A DNA stretch of 64,000 bases from Cellvibrio sp. OA-2007 (GCF_000953825.1 NZ_BBUL01000081.1:34911-98910), one strand, 5' to 3'; positions 49,361 through 59,435 are shown, counted from the first letter of the stretch. The notes: generated from the letters alone by a model not told the origin. A program made the numbers and translations.

Positions 49361-52345
49361 ATGACAACTAACAATAAGCCTGACCACAAAAAAACCTTTC
49401 TAAAAAAACAACTGCCAATGTATATCAAAATGGCCTCAAGCCTTTCATTGGTTGTTAGCACTATGGGTATGGCTACCCATGTGTTGGCGCAAGACACAGC
49501 CGATGAACAAGTCGAAGAAGTAATTGTGACTGGCCAGCGTGCGAGTATTCAATCAGCGCAAGACATTAAACGAAACTCTTCCACTATTGTGGATTCAATC
49601 GTCGCAGAAGATATTGGTAAGTTGCCTGATCGCAGTGTCACTGAAGCGTTACAGCGCGTTCCCGGTGTCACGGTGGGCCGCTATACCAATAACGATGCCG
49701 AACACCCTGCAGCAGAAGGCAGCGGCGTGGCAGTGCGCGGTTTATCGCAAGTTCGCGCTGAACTAAATGGTCGCGATGTATTTTCTGCCGCAAGTGGTCG
49801 TGGCCTTAGCTTTGAAGATGTTCCAGCAGAATTAATGTACGCGGTTGACACTTATAAAAGTCCATCGGCCGATATGATTGAAGGTGGTTTGGGCGGCACT
49901 GTAAATCTGCGCACGCGTATGCCATTTGATTCCGATGGCCAGTTGGTTAGTCTTTCTGCAAAAGCGAATAGAGGTGATCAATTAAAAGAAACCAACGGCG
50001 AATATTCTGGTTTGTACAGCAACCGTTGGGAAACAGATTTGGGTGAATTTGGTATTTTGGTAAATGCCTCTACTTCGGAATTGGCAAGTCGCTCGGATCA
50101 GGTCTACAGCCGCGCATTTTTGCCACGCAATATTAATGGAAAAAATGTTTGGGTATCTAAAGGTGTAGATTGGCGTCGCAACGATTATGAAAGTACACGT
50201 GAAGGTGGTTACCTCGCATTGCAATGGGCGCCTAACGATGCCACTGAACTTTATTTCACTGCATTCCAGAGTAAACACGATACAGTTTATGATGAAAATG
50301 CTTTCTTCCTGGAAGGCGCTAATGGCGATCAAGCTCTGCTTCCTACCGCTGCAGATGATTGGGTTTACGATGCCAATGGCGCTATGCAATCCGGCACGGT
50401 GACAGTTGCCAATCCTGCGCAATGGGGCTTGGATTTTGGCACCAGTACACGTTGGGCAAACAACGTATCTACAACAACGGATTATTCTGCCGGTATCAAG
50501 TGGTCGCCAGATGATCATTGGAAATTTTCCGCCGATGTGCAATATGTAAAAGCTGAAGCCGATGTGGACGATTACACATTAGGTTTGAAAGTTATTCCAG
50601 AAAAAGGTTATATGGATGGGATTGGTACCGAGACACCATCCATCCTGCTAGATTCGAATTACATGGCAAATTTTTCGAACTACAGTTTGGGTCAGGAAAT
50701 GACTCATTTCGAACGCAACCAAGCTGAAGCAAAAACGGGTCGGTTTGATGCTGAATATGATTTTGATGGTGCAGTTATCAAATCAGTTAAAGCGGGTATG
50801 AGATTTTCCGAAAAAACCGCAGACAATATAGATACTGGATATGACTGGAATACACGTTACGCAACTTGGTTTACCAAGTTAGACTGGAGTGGCTATGACA
50901 AAACCAATTTGCCGCGAGTTAATGCGGATGAAGCTGCAAAATATTTAAATCTATATTCTTTCGGCAATTTTCAGCGTGGAGATGTTGCGGTTCCTGCCGC
51001 AGGTTATTTATATTCCAGCGCCGCAGTAAAAGATTTTGTTGCAACTACTAATGCAATTAATGGCGATCGCGCTACGACCTGTGCGAATTATCAATCATGG
51101 ATTTGTGATGCGATATATCCAGATGCAGACCGTTTGGCCAATCCAGGTTATGTGAATACTCAAGAGGAAACTACCACAGCAGCTTATGCATTGGTCAATT
51201 ATGGTTTTGATGACCTGTCCATGCCAATCGATGGTAACGTGGGTGTGCGTATAGTTCAAACTGATAGTTTGGCCGTGGGTAGTTTGGTTGTTAATCAATT
51301 GGCGGCATTGGGCATTCCGTCAAGCACAGAAGAGTTTGAGGCAAGAACAAATAAAACTCATGTGCTGCCCAGCTTTAATTTACGCTTGCGTGCAACCGAT
51401 GATCTCTACATTCGTTTTGCAGCATCGAAAGCCATTTGGGCTCCATCATTCAAAGACAAACAAGCGCGGATAACACTGGCAAACTCGGTAAAAGATGGAG
51501 TCACAACTGCTACCAGTATTAATGATTACAAATTCACCTTAACTCAAGATACCAATCCTTATCTGGAGCCAATGACTGCTAATCAATTTGACCTTTCTGC
51601 AGAATGGTATTTTGATGATCACGGTGGTATGGCTCACTTCGCGGTATTTAAGAAAGACGTTAAAGGTTTCTTCCGTCGCGGGGCAACACCATTTTCATTC
51701 GATGCGGTGGGGGCAACTGTTGGCGGTGAGGCCACATGGCTGGCAAATATTGGTTCCGGTGACATAAACGGTGCCGAGATTGGTGTTAGTAAATTTTTCG
51801 ATTCGCTGCCAGCGCCTTTCGATGGTTTAGGCCTGCAAGCCAACTACACCTACATTGATAGTAAAGCCGATATTCCGTTGCCAGTTCAAGATCCCAGTAA
51901 GCCGACGGTGGGTGGTGCGGCGCCAATAGACACAGATCATTCGACCTATGGAAATTTACCAATTGATCAGTTGTCCAAAAATGCGTTCAACCTTGTTGGC
52001 ATGTATGAAAAAGGTGGTTTCTCTGCGCGCTTGGCGTATTCATGGCGCAGTAAGTATCTGATCACTTGGGGGGGCAATGGTTTTGACCCAGACTTTAACT
52101 TCTGCCAAGGCACATCAACAGATTGTGGTAAAGCTCGCTTGCCGGTGTACAACGACGACTACGGCCAACTGGATGCGTCAGTCAGTTATACCTTCCTCGA
52201 TAATTACACAGTGACGGCGGAAGCCACTAATTTGTTGAAAGAGAAAACGGTGGGAATTATTGACCAAAATGGTGCGGGCGATCACGTTGCTTACTCCTAT
52301 GCTCAAGATGCCCGTTTTGCAGTGGGCATTCGTGCTAAATTTTAA
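49361..52345 (+). CDS. TonB-dependent receptor, probable xyloglucan-oligosaccharide transporter
   Basis: Outer-membrane active transporter. The 994-residue precursor has a long, basic N terminus and a signal peptide ending near residue 45 (THVLAQ). The TonB-box-like stretch EEVIVTGQR precedes the plug domain (EDIGKLPDRSVTEALQRVPG, VRGLSQVRAELNGRDVF, EGGLGGTVNLRT). A 22-stranded barrel ends in FAVGIRAKF, with the expected C-terminal Phe. ATG 49361 follows GGAG. Its position between GH95 and GH35 genes matches the receptor of the C. japonicus xyloglucan locus. A strong terminator follows. Confidence 0.94.
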   Translation: MTTNNKPDHKKTFLKKQLPMYIKMASSLSLVVSTMGMATHVLAQDTADEQVEEVIVTGQRASIQSAQDIKRNSSTIVDSIVAEDIGKLPDRSVTEALQRVPGVTVGRYTNNDAEHPAAEGSGVAVRGLSQVRAELNGRDVFSAASGRGLSFEDVPAELMYAVDTYKSPSADMIEGGLGGTVNLRTRMPFDSDGQLVSLSAKANRGDQLKETNGEYSGLYSNRWETDLGEFGILVNASTSELASRSDQVYSRAFLPRNINGKNVWVSKGVDWRRNDYESTREGGYLALQWAPNDATELYFTAFQSKHDTVYDENAFFLEGANGDQALLPTAADDWVYDANGAMQSGTVTVANPAQWGLDFGTSTRWANNVSTTTDYSAGIKWSPDDHWKFSADVQYVKAEADVDDYTLGLKVIPEKGYMDGIGTETPSILLDSNYMANFSNYSLGQEMTHFERNQAEAKTGRFDAEYDFDGAVIKSVKAGMRFSEKTADNIDTGYDWNTRYATWFTKLDWSGYDKTNLPRVNADEAAKYLNLYSFGNFQRGDVAVPAAGYLYSSAAVKDFVATTNAINGDRATTCANYQSWICDAIYPDADRLANPGYVNTQEETTTAAYALVNYGFDDLSMPIDGNVGVRIVQTDSLAVGSLVVNQLAALGIPSSTEEFEARTNKTHVLPSFNLRLRATDDLYIRFAASKAIWAPSFKDKQARITLANSVKDGVTTATSINDYKFTLTQDTNPYLEPMTANQFDLSAEWYFDDHGGMAHFAVFKKDVKGFFRRGATPFSFDAVGATVGGEATWLANIGSGDINGAEIGVSKFFDSLPAPFDGLGLQANYTYIDSKADIPLPVQDPSKPTVGGAAPIDTDHSTYGNLPIDQLSKNAFNLVGMYEKGGFSARLAYSWRSKYLITWGGNGFDPDFNFCQGTSTDCGKARLPVYNDDYGQLDASVSYTFLDNYTVTAEATNLLKEKTVGIIDQNGAGDHVAYSYAQDARFAVGIRAKF

Positions 52346-52363
52346 TTAGTGCTATGAAGTTCT

Positions 52364-52403
52364 GCCCTGCATCGCTTTAGCGATGCAGGGCATTTTAGTT
52401 TTT
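52364..52403 (+). terminator. Strong hairpin terminator between receptor and GH35 genes
   Basis: GCCCTGCATCGC and GCGATGCAGGGC form a perfect 12-bp stem with a TTTA loop, followed by ATTTTAGTTTTT, 18 bases after the receptor stop. It implies that the receptor message ends here at least in part, and that GH35 and GH31 have their own promoter or are expressed by readthrough. Confidence 0.88.
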
Positions 52404-52447
52404 ACCTGCCACGAAATTCCAAGAAAAATCAGCTTGAGGCTTCACCT

Positions 52448-54160
52448 ATGAGATTTCCCACTCAATTGTTTAAAAAACTAGTGCCGTTAATGGCGATTAT
52501 TTTTATGCATCAGCTACAAGCGAGCGAGTTGCCGCAACTGGTAACAAACAACGGCAAACACGCCCTCATGGTAGATGGTGCGCCTTTTATTATGCTGGGT
52601 GCACAAACAAATAATTCCAGTAATTATCCTGCTGCACTTAAGGATGTGTGGCCAACAGTGGAAAAAATGGGTGCTAATACCCTGAGTATTCCGGTTGCTT
52701 GGGAGCAAATTGAACCAGAAGAGGGGCGCTTTGATTTTTCTTATTTGGACGTACTGTTAAAAGAAGCGCGCCAGCATAAAGTAAAAGTTGTTTTGCTGTG
52801 GTTCGCCACGTGGAAAAACAACGCGCCACATTATGCCCCTGCATGGGTAAAGTTGGATAACAAACGTTTCCCGCGTGTAGTAAAACAATACGGCGACACC
52901 TTGAATTCACTTTCGCCACTGGGAAAAAATACGCTAGAGGCCGATAAAAAAGCATTTATTGAGCTGATGAAATATTTGGCCAAACGCGATAAAGATCACA
53001 CCGTGATTATGGTGCAGGTGCAAAATGAAGTGGGCACCTATGGTTCTGCGCGGGATTATTCCGCTATGGCGCAACAACAGTTTGCGGCACCGGTGCCCAC
53101 TGATCTAATCGAATCATTGAAATTAAAATCCGGCAGCTGGGCACAAGTCTTTGGTAAAGATGCCGACGAATTTTTTCACGCCTATTACATCGCCAAATAC
53201 TGCAATGAAATCACGGCGGCCGGTAAGGCAATCAAAAATTTACCCATGTACGTGAATGTGGCACTGCGCAACCCATACAATCCGGGATTGCCGGGGCAAT
53301 ATTCCAGTGGTGGTGGCACGGATAACGTAATGCATATTTGGAAAGCGGCTGCACCAGCAATTGATTTAATCGCGCCAGACATTTATTTCCGTGATTACAA
53401 AACCGCGAGCAAAGTATTGGATCTTTATGCACGTCCCGATAACGCATTGTTTGTGGCGGAAATCGGCAGCGCGCAACCTTACGTTCGCTACTTTTTTCCA
53501 ACCTTGGGCAAGGGGGGTATTGGCTTTTCCCCGTTTGGTATGGACGATACCGCCTACACAAACTACCCACTTGGTGCGCAAAATTTAAATGATGAAACCA
53601 TCGAAAACTTTGCTCAGGTTTATCGTTTGGTATCACCTATGATGCGTGAATGGGCCAAGTTAAGTTATGAAAGTAATGTATGGGGCGTCGCTGAACCGCT
53701 GGATACAGCAACCGACACACAAAAGGTTTGGAATGCTGAGGCAACACCAGAAGAAAAAGAGCAGCAGGTTAAAGATCGCGCTGCCGCACTAACCCAGCAT
53801 TTGGATCTGGGCTTGTGGGATGCGGAGGTCACTTACGGTCGCCCTATGTTTTGGATTGATCCGCCCAAGGGTAATACACCTGCATCAGGCGGTGCATTAA
53901 TCGCCCAGTTAAGTGAAAACGAATATTTAATTACCGCGTATAACGCGCGTGTAGAAATTAAACCGTCTGCGGAATTGGCTAATAAAAAAACTATGATCCT
54001 ACGAGCGGAAGAGGGGCATTTTTCATCTGATGATGGCAAGAACAGTAAATGGATTATGCATCGCGTGTGGAATGGTGACCAAACCGACTGGGGTCTGAAT
54101 TTTCCCAATCGTCCATTATTGCTGCGTATAAAAATGGCGACTTACGAGACCAATAATTAA
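52448..54160 (+). CDS. bgl35A: GH35 beta-galactosidase with DUF5597-type C terminus, xyloglucan type
   Basis: Retaining beta-galactosidase expected to trim galactose from xyloglucan oligosaccharides. The 570-residue precursor has a signal peptide (LVPLMAIIFMHQLQAS). The catalytic barrel shows FIMLGAQTNNSSNYP, the acid/base Glu194 in QVQNEVGTYG and the nucleophile Glu338 in FVAEIGSAQ. The C-terminal part has GRPMFWIDPP and ENEYLITAYNARVEIKP, as in DUF5597-containing GH35 enzymes. Gene order and domain layout fit Bgl35A of C. japonicus. Confidence 0.92.
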   Translation: MRFPTQLFKKLVPLMAIIFMHQLQASELPQLVTNNGKHALMVDGAPFIMLGAQTNNSSNYPAALKDVWPTVEKMGANTLSIPVAWEQIEPEEGRFDFSYLDVLLKEARQHKVKVVLLWFATWKNNAPHYAPAWVKLDNKRFPRVVKQYGDTLNSLSPLGKNTLEADKKAFIELMKYLAKRDKDHTVIMVQVQNEVGTYGSARDYSAMAQQQFAAPVPTDLIESLKLKSGSWAQVFGKDADEFFHAYYIAKYCNEITAAGKAIKNLPMYVNVALRNPYNPGLPGQYSSGGGTDNVMHIWKAAAPAIDLIAPDIYFRDYKTASKVLDLYARPDNALFVAEIGSAQPYVRYFFPTLGKGGIGFSPFGMDDTAYTNYPLGAQNLNDETIENFAQVYRLVSPMMREWAKLSYESNVWGVAEPLDTATDTQKVWNAEATPEEKEQQVKDRAAALTQHLDLGLWDAEVTYGRPMFWIDPPKGNTPASGGALIAQLSENEYLITAYNARVEIKPSAELANKKTMILRAEEGHFSSDDGKNSKWIMHRVWNGDQTDWGLNFPNRPLLLRIKMATYETNN

Positions 54161-54235
54161 TCACTCCAGCCCCCTTTGAATAATAGGTTTAGGGGGCGAT
54201 TCAAAAAATTTACATCGCAAAACGAGGAAATAAAA

Positions 54236-57220
54236 ATGCTATTTGCATTAAAACGGCTTTCAAGCAAAGCCATGATTACATTCTGCCTCATCGGAGTAGC
54301 TGCTATTGCGCTCTTACAGGGCTGCTCTAAACAATCGGGCAGTGAGAGCAGCGCAGAAAATTCCGCTCCTGCCAAACAAATGGAATATGCCCCTGAAGTG
54401 GATGTAACGCCCGATGGCGTGGTGTTAACTCTGCATGATGGCCGTGTTAAAAAAGTGCGTCTGCAAGTTATCAGCGAGAAAATTATTAGAGTAACCGCGT
54501 TGCCCGGTGACGATTTTTCTGTGTTGCCTGAATCGATTCAAGTTGTCGCCAACGCGGTAGGTAAAGTGCCATTTAGTACTGAGCAGGATAAAGAATCGCT
54601 CATATTAAAAACTACCCAGCTTGCTGCCGAATTATCGTTGAAATATGGCACGGTAAAATTCCGCAATGCCAAAGGCGAGGTGCTACTAAAAGAAGAAAAT
54701 CGCGGCAGCTTCACCGAGGTGACCGCTGATCCAATCAAGCCTGATGCAGATTCATTTGCGATTCGCCAGGAATTTAATCGCGGTACAGACGAGGGCTTTT
54801 TCGGTTTAGGGCAGCATCAAAACGGCCAAGTAAACTATGCGGGCGAAAATGTTGAACTCACTACATATAATTTGGTGATTTCAATTCCATTTGTGGTCTC
54901 TAGCCGCGATTACGGTGTCTTGTGGGATAACAACTCAGTAACTCGCTTTGGTGACCCGCGCGAAACCCAACCACTGAATGCATCACTCAAGTTATTTGAT
55001 GCAGAAGGCAAAGAGGGTGGTATGACTGCGCGCTACTACGATGGTGATAAATTATTGCTCACCCGCGTAGAGGCCGATTTGAACTACCAATTCTTTAGCA
55101 ACAACAGCGTGCGCGAATTTCCTTTCCCCGATGAAGTGAAAGATGCAAAAGACCTGCGCATCGAATGGGAAGGCAGTATCCAATCCGATGAGCCGGGCAC
55201 GCACCATTTCAAAATGTATAACTCCGGTTATGCAAAACTCTATGTGGATGGTCAGTTAGCGCTGGATCGTTGGCGTTTGAACTGGAACCCCTGGTACCAC
55301 ACCTACAATATGGACATGAAAGCAGGCGAGAAAAAAGCCATCAAAGTGGATTGGACAGTGAGTGGTGGTTTCTTCCGTTTAACGCATCTTGACCCTCTGC
55401 CAGTAGAAGAGCAGGGCGAATTGTCGCTTGCGTCTGACACGGGCAAAGCCATCGACTACTACTTTGTGGTTGGCGATAACAAAGATGACGTAGTCGCGGG
55501 TTACCGTCACTTAACTGGTAAAGCAGTGATGTTGCCAAAATGGGTCTATGGTTTCTGGCAGAGCCGCGAGCGCTATAAAAATCAGGACGAAATCGTTAAC
55601 ACTTTTAAATACTATCGCGAGAAAAAAATCCCTATCGATAACATCGTATTGGATTGGTCTTACTGGCCGGAAAATGCCTGGGGCAGTCATGACTTTGATA
55701 AAAAGCACTTCCCTGATCCAAAAGCCATGACCGATAAAATCCATGCAATGAACGGCAATATTATGATTTCCGTCTGGCCAAAATTTTATCCCACAACCGA
55801 AACCTATAAAGAGTTGAATGATAAAGGCTATATGTTCAACAAAAATATCGAAGAAGGTAATGTGGATTGGATTGGCAAAGGCTACCCCAACGCGTTTTAC
55901 GATCCGTACCCGAAAGAAGCGCAAGAAATTTTTTGGAAACAGCTGAACGAAAAAATTAAATCCAAAGGCTTCGATGCCTGGTGGTTAGATGCAGCCGAGC
56001 CGGATATTCACTCAAACTTGTCATTCACCAAGCGCAAAGAATTAATGAGCCGCGAAGGTGGTATTGCTTCAGGTGCAGAGAATTTCAACTCCTATGCCAT
56101 TCCAAATGCAACTGCGGTGTATAACGGTGAGCGTGAAACCAGCCCCGAGAAGCGTTCATTTATTTTGACTCGCTCAGGCTTCGGCGGCATTCAGCGTACT
56201 GGCTCTGCTATCTGGAGTGGCGATACTTCGTCAGATTGGGATAACTTGAAAGACCAGGTTGCTGCAGGTGTAAGCACGGGTATTGCCGGTATGCCTAACT
56301 GGAGTTTTGATATAGGCGGATTTACCCCGGAAGATAAATATCGCTGGGGCCATAAAACCGGCGGCGAAGTATTTAACATCCGCGATCTAAAACCCGAATT
56401 GGTTGCAGATTGGCAAGAGCTAAATGTGCGCTGGTTTCAATTCGGCGCCTTTGTGCCATTGTTTCGTTCGCATGGACAATATCCTTACCGCGAAATTTTT
56501 AGTCTCGCGGATGAAGGCACCGAGGTGTACAACACGCTCGAAAATTACATTAAATTGCGCTACCGCTTAATGCCTTACATCTACACCCTGGCGGGCGATA
56601 CCTATCACAAAGACGGCACAATTATGCGCCCCTTGGTAATGGACTTCCCTGAAGATAAAAACGGTTGGAACATCAATACCCAGTACATGTTTGGCCCCTC
56701 GATTTTGGTCAACCCTGTCTATAAAAACAAAGCGCGTTCACGTGAGATCTATTTGCCTGCGGGCAGCGATTGGTACAACTTCTACACCGGTGAAAAGTTA
56801 AGCGGCGGTCAAACCATTACCGCTGCTGCACCCTTGTCGCAAATGCCGCTGTTTGTAAAAGCGGGCGCAATTATTCCAACCGGTGCCGCGATTCAACACG
56901 TGGATGAAGGTTTGAATACACCCTTAACCTTGAACATCTACACAGGTGCAAACGGCAGTTTCGAGATTTACGAAGACGATGGCCGTTCAACCAAATACGA
57001 GCAAGGCGAGTGGGCACGCATTCCCGTTAGCTACGATGATGCCACCGGCACAGTCACCATTGGCGACCGAATCGGCAGCTTCACCGGTATGGCCAACGAG
57101 CGCAGTATTAGTGTTCGCTTTATCAGCGGCGCATCGAAAGATGCCGCGAATTTCGATGCAGGCGTGCAAGGCACTATCACTTATTCCGGCAAAGCAGTAA
57201 CCATAAAAATGGAAAAGTAA
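54236..57220 (+). CDS. xyl31A: GH31 alpha-xylosidase with PA14 insert, lipoprotein
   Basis: Releases xylose from the non-reducing end of xyloglucan oligosaccharides. ATG 54236 follows GAGGAAAT; the frame is open back to 54176. The 994-residue precursor has a lipoprotein signal (AAIALLQGCSKQ, lipobox Cys at about 32), so it is membrane-anchored. An N-terminal GH31 beta domain is followed by a PA14 domain (about 262-386, with FKMYNSGYAKLYVDGQ), then the barrel, with the nucleophile Asp in WWLDAAEPD near residue 585 and the acid/base in SGDTSSDWDN near 662. The PA14 insertion is a feature of C. japonicus Xyl31A. Confidence 0.94.
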   Translation: MLFALKRLSSKAMITFCLIGVAAIALLQGCSKQSGSESSAENSAPAKQMEYAPEVDVTPDGVVLTLHDGRVKKVRLQVISEKIIRVTALPGDDFSVLPESIQVVANAVGKVPFSTEQDKESLILKTTQLAAELSLKYGTVKFRNAKGEVLLKEENRGSFTEVTADPIKPDADSFAIRQEFNRGTDEGFFGLGQHQNGQVNYAGENVELTTYNLVISIPFVVSSRDYGVLWDNNSVTRFGDPRETQPLNASLKLFDAEGKEGGMTARYYDGDKLLLTRVEADLNYQFFSNNSVREFPFPDEVKDAKDLRIEWEGSIQSDEPGTHHFKMYNSGYAKLYVDGQLALDRWRLNWNPWYHTYNMDMKAGEKKAIKVDWTVSGGFFRLTHLDPLPVEEQGELSLASDTGKAIDYYFVVGDNKDDVVAGYRHLTGKAVMLPKWVYGFWQSRERYKNQDEIVNTFKYYREKKIPIDNIVLDWSYWPENAWGSHDFDKKHFPDPKAMTDKIHAMNGNIMISVWPKFYPTTETYKELNDKGYMFNKNIEEGNVDWIGKGYPNAFYDPYPKEAQEIFWKQLNEKIKSKGFDAWWLDAAEPDIHSNLSFTKRKELMSREGGIASGAENFNSYAIPNATAVYNGERETSPEKRSFILTRSGFGGIQRTGSAIWSGDTSSDWDNLKDQVAAGVSTGIAGMPNWSFDIGGFTPEDKYRWGHKTGGEVFNIRDLKPELVADWQELNVRWFQFGAFVPLFRSHGQYPYREIFSLADEGTEVYNTLENYIKLRYRLMPYIYTLAGDTYHKDGTIMRPLVMDFPEDKNGWNINTQYMFGPSILVNPVYKNKARSREIYLPAGSDWYNFYTGEKLSGGQTITAAAPLSQMPLFVKAGAIIPTGAAIQHVDEGLNTPLTLNIYTGANGSFEIYEDDGRSTKYEQGEWARIPVSYDDATGTVTIGDRIGSFTGMANERSISVRFISGASKDAANFDAGVQGTITYSGKAVTIKMEK

Positions 57221-57243
57221 TTCGCGTTTGGTTAGCGAAAAAA

Positions 57244-57277
57244 CCCGGTCATTGAAAAATGATCGGGCTTTTTTTTT
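57244..57277 (+). terminator. Intrinsic terminator of the xyloglucan locus
   Basis: CCCGGTCAT and ATGATCGGG form a 9-bp stem with one G-U pair, followed by a run of nine T after one C, 23 bases after the GH31 stop. Confidence 0.92.
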
Positions 57278-57339
57278 GGTGGGTAAAAACGATTTTTGGC
57301 AGTAGTTTGAGTGCGCAAGGCTGAACAGCCGCAGGCCAT

Positions 57340-57461
57340 TTAATTGGCAATCAGGTGCGATTGGGTGTTATTGTGGCGACCTACTGAATATTTTTCCTTT
57401 CTCGTCTGAGCTTCCATTTTGGCTCTTCCGACTATGGTCAAGCATTCTTGACCATTCCTTT
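57340..57461 (+). repeat. 122-bp direct repeat, copy 1 (upstream region of the pseudouridine synthase locus)
   Basis: Matches 60377-60498 without gaps, differing at 7 of 122 positions by eye (about 94% identity). Copy 2 is the 5' flank of the intact RluA-type gene at 60550. Copy 1 leads straight into a remnant of the 3' end of the same gene, so it is part of a segmental duplication. The remainder of the 57278-57707 interval holds only this relic and no functional gene. Confidence 0.92.
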
Positions 57462-57541
57462 ACAGAATTTTTGCATTGATGAATTAAACCATTGTGAAGG
57501 CGGTGGTTAAAAAACCGGTGAAGTTTGCATCGCATAAATAG
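57462..57541 (+). pseudogene. Remnant of the 3' end of an RluA-type pseudouridine synthase gene
   Basis: From 57468 to 57541 the sequence aligns at a constant offset of 3914 with 61382-61455, the last 24 codons and stop of the intact gene, at roughly 70% identity. Because the upstream repeat has an offset of 3037, about 877 bases covering nearly all of the coding region are missing. No start codon or catalytic region remains. The lower identity here than in the promoter repeat suggests relaxed selection or separate exchange of the two parts. Confidence 0.85.
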
Positions 57542-57604
57542 CGCATTGAACCAAACCCGCGTGGTTGTCGTAATGGCCAGTTAATTCATTAACAGAAAAT
57601 CACT

Positions 57605-57634
57605 ATGTTCTCCTTCTTAAAAAAAACCGCTTAA
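57605..57634 (+). pseudogene. Remnant of the DUF6435-like gene start
   Basis: The bases 57598-57625 match the start of the small gene at 61519 almost exactly, including ATG and the first seven codons (MFSFLKK). The copy then runs into a stop after nine codons (MFSFLKKTA). It continues the same 3914-base offset, showing that the duplication extended past the pseudouridine synthase into its neighbour. Confidence 0.85.
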
Positions 57635-57707
57635 AGAAATGTTCAGTATGTAGGGCTCTTTTTGGACTAACCTAGCGTTATTATCTTCAGTAAGTAAGCT
57701 GTTCATG

Positions 57708-58916
57708 CTAAAAATAGGTTTTAAAGCCTAGAGCAATTACATCATCACTTTGTAGATCAAAGGGTAACTTACCTGATGAATAACTCACGAATAGACCATT
57801 TGGATTTGATAGGCTAAATGTTCGCAGATTGTAAGAATCGAGGTCGGCATTTTTAACTATATCTGAGGGATCTAGTTCACTGTAGAGACGATAATTCGCT
57901 GTGAAAACCACAATTCGATCGTAAAAAGTACCTAGCGGAACCCATGCTGATATTTCACCAGAAAAGCGATAGTAAGAAGAGTTGTCCCCTGCCTGAGCGC
58001 GAGGGGTATCATCATTAGGGTCAATTCTATCAATAGCCAATCGCAATGACGGGGTCACTTTGAGTAAGCCTGCCCATGAGTGTGTGCCCCAGTCTTCATA
58101 TTGCCCATAGAAATAGGCACCGAAGGTCGATTGTTTGGCTTTAAACTTTTGATCTGTTTCATAGCCTGCTTCCAAGCCTCCCTTCAAATATTGAAACGAA
58201 GTAAGGAAGTCGCTGGTAGAGTCAAGCAGAGCGTAAATATTTTCTTCCGCCTTTTGACAGTCTGGTGTGACAACTGCTGTTTCATAGTCACAGGCAGCAT
58301 CAACCAATGCCATCTTAGTTATTGCGTCCTGAAATACTGTTGGCTGCATGGGAATTCTGGTGCTGTAAGACTGGGATAAAGTTAATTTAGTTTCCAAAAA
58401 ATTTCTAGGATTACTATCTGAATCTTCAGTTATAGTGCCGGAGGCTTTAAAGCTACCTTCCCGCTCAATAACATAATCAGTGGTACTCTTAATTTCATCT
58501 CCTTTGAAAAAGGAGTGATCAATATTGTAAGTAAGACCCAGTACTGTCTCATTGTTCTTGTCGGATTCCAGCGATTTGAACTCGAAACCAAAAGGGGTCT
58601 TGTTCCCTATCCATTTGTTAAGGGCGCTGTTTAAAAATTCCGGTTTTTTTAATTCTTTACTGGCGGTTATTTTTAGATTTTCTTTATCACAATTGTTTCC
58701 TGTGATTGATTGGGAAACGCAAATTATAACTTCATTGCATAAAGAAACAGGAAGTCTTTCCAGTTCTTTTTCGCATTTTTGTTTTGGCCCTTCTTTTTCA
58801 ATATATTTTTCTATTATGATTTTTGATATGTCGTTTTCATCTGTATCTTGAGCTTGAGATTCTCCGCTTGAGACTGCAAAAAGTGCAATACACGAAAATG
58901 CAAATACTGACTTCAT
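57708..58916 (-). CDS. Secreted protein of unknown function, possible outer-membrane beta-barrel
   Basis: Not recognised. The 402-residue precursor has a signal peptide (SVFAFSCIALFAVSSGESQAQ), then a Lys/Glu-rich region with four Cys (about residues 48-76). A long C-terminal part has alternating polar and aromatic residues (FGAYFYGQYEDWGTHSWAGL, YYRFSGEISAWVPLG) and ends in GFKTYF. A C-terminal Phe and the strand pattern suggest an outer-membrane barrel. GAGGAG lies upstream of the ATG, which overlaps the previous stop by one base. Base composition is visibly AT-richer than in the flanking genes. Confidence 0.7.
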   Translation of the reverse strand: MKSVFAFSCIALFAVSSGESQAQDTDENDISKIIIEKYIEKEGPKQKCEKELERLPVSLCNEVIICVSQSITGNNCDKENLKITASKELKKPEFLNSALNKWIGNKTPFGFEFKSLESDKNNETVLGLTYNIDHSFFKGDEIKSTTDYVIEREGSFKASGTITEDSDSNPRNFLETKLTLSQSYSTRIPMQPTVFQDAITKMALVDAACDYETAVVTPDCQKAEENIYALLDSTSDFLTSFQYLKGGLEAGYETDQKFKAKQSTFGAYFYGQYEDWGTHSWAGLLKVTPSLRLAIDRIDPNDDTPRAQAGDNSSYYRFSGEISAWVPLGTFYDRIVVFTANYRLYSELDPSDIVKNADLDSYNLRTFSLSNPNGLFVSYSSGKLPFDLQSDDVIALGFKTYF

Positions 58917-59263
58917 TACAGTTCTCCTCTGAATTTATAGGCTTCATCAACAGGATCGCCGAGATCCGCCAAAGTTTTTCCTTGATCATTAAGTATGCTT
59001 TCCATGCTGCTGATTGCCGAAATTCTTTTGAATCCATTCGAATAGACGGCACCAAATAAAGCAGTGAAAACTTGATCCAGCTTTCTGGCATGAGATTCAA
59101 CTTTCTCTTGTCTGACTGTGGCTGAATCCCCCGCAACGAAACCAATCAAAAAATCAGTTGACCAATTGCCGACTGTTTCAAAGTTTTTTCTTTTAACATT
59201 GTGATTCCATTTTTCAAAGGAATATAGTGCTGCATGCGCTGTATTGTTGCTATTCCAAGACAT
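58916..59263 (-). CDS. Small protein of unknown function, coupled to the secreted protein
   Basis: Not recognised. The 115-residue product has no signal peptide. Its middle is moderately hydrophobic (STDFLIGFVAGDSA), followed by a basic/amphipathic helix (RQEKVESHARKLDQVFTALF). AAGGAG precedes the ATG at good spacing, and the TAATG overlap with the next gene makes translation coupling very likely, so it is probably a real gene. AT-rich like its partner. It lies downstream of a LuxR-type regulator on the same strand, about 170 bases away. Confidence 0.7.
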   Translation of the reverse strand: MSWNSNNTAHAALYSFEKWNHNVKRKNFETVGNWSTDFLIGFVAGDSATVRQEKVESHARKLDQVFTALFGAVYSNGFKRISAISSMESILNDQGKTLADLGDPVDEAYKFRGEL

Positions 59264-59435
59264 AACTCATCTCCTTAATTAGAGTATCTATATTTTTTAA
59301 AGGCTATATTTTTTTCAAAAAAATTTTTGACTATCACAAACTTATTGATTGTGAAGGTAAATCTGCTGCTGCCTTCGATCCTAGGATACTTGCTGGTTGC
59401 CGAAAATAGCCCCAAAGAGCCATTTTTATAGTTCG

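Noticed and set aside
57340..57640. Insertion sequence or attachment site as the explanation of the direct repeat
   Set aside because: The repeat is colinear with the flanks of an ordinary gene and its neighbour. It has no terminal inverted repeats or transposase, so a segmental duplication with internal deletion fits better.
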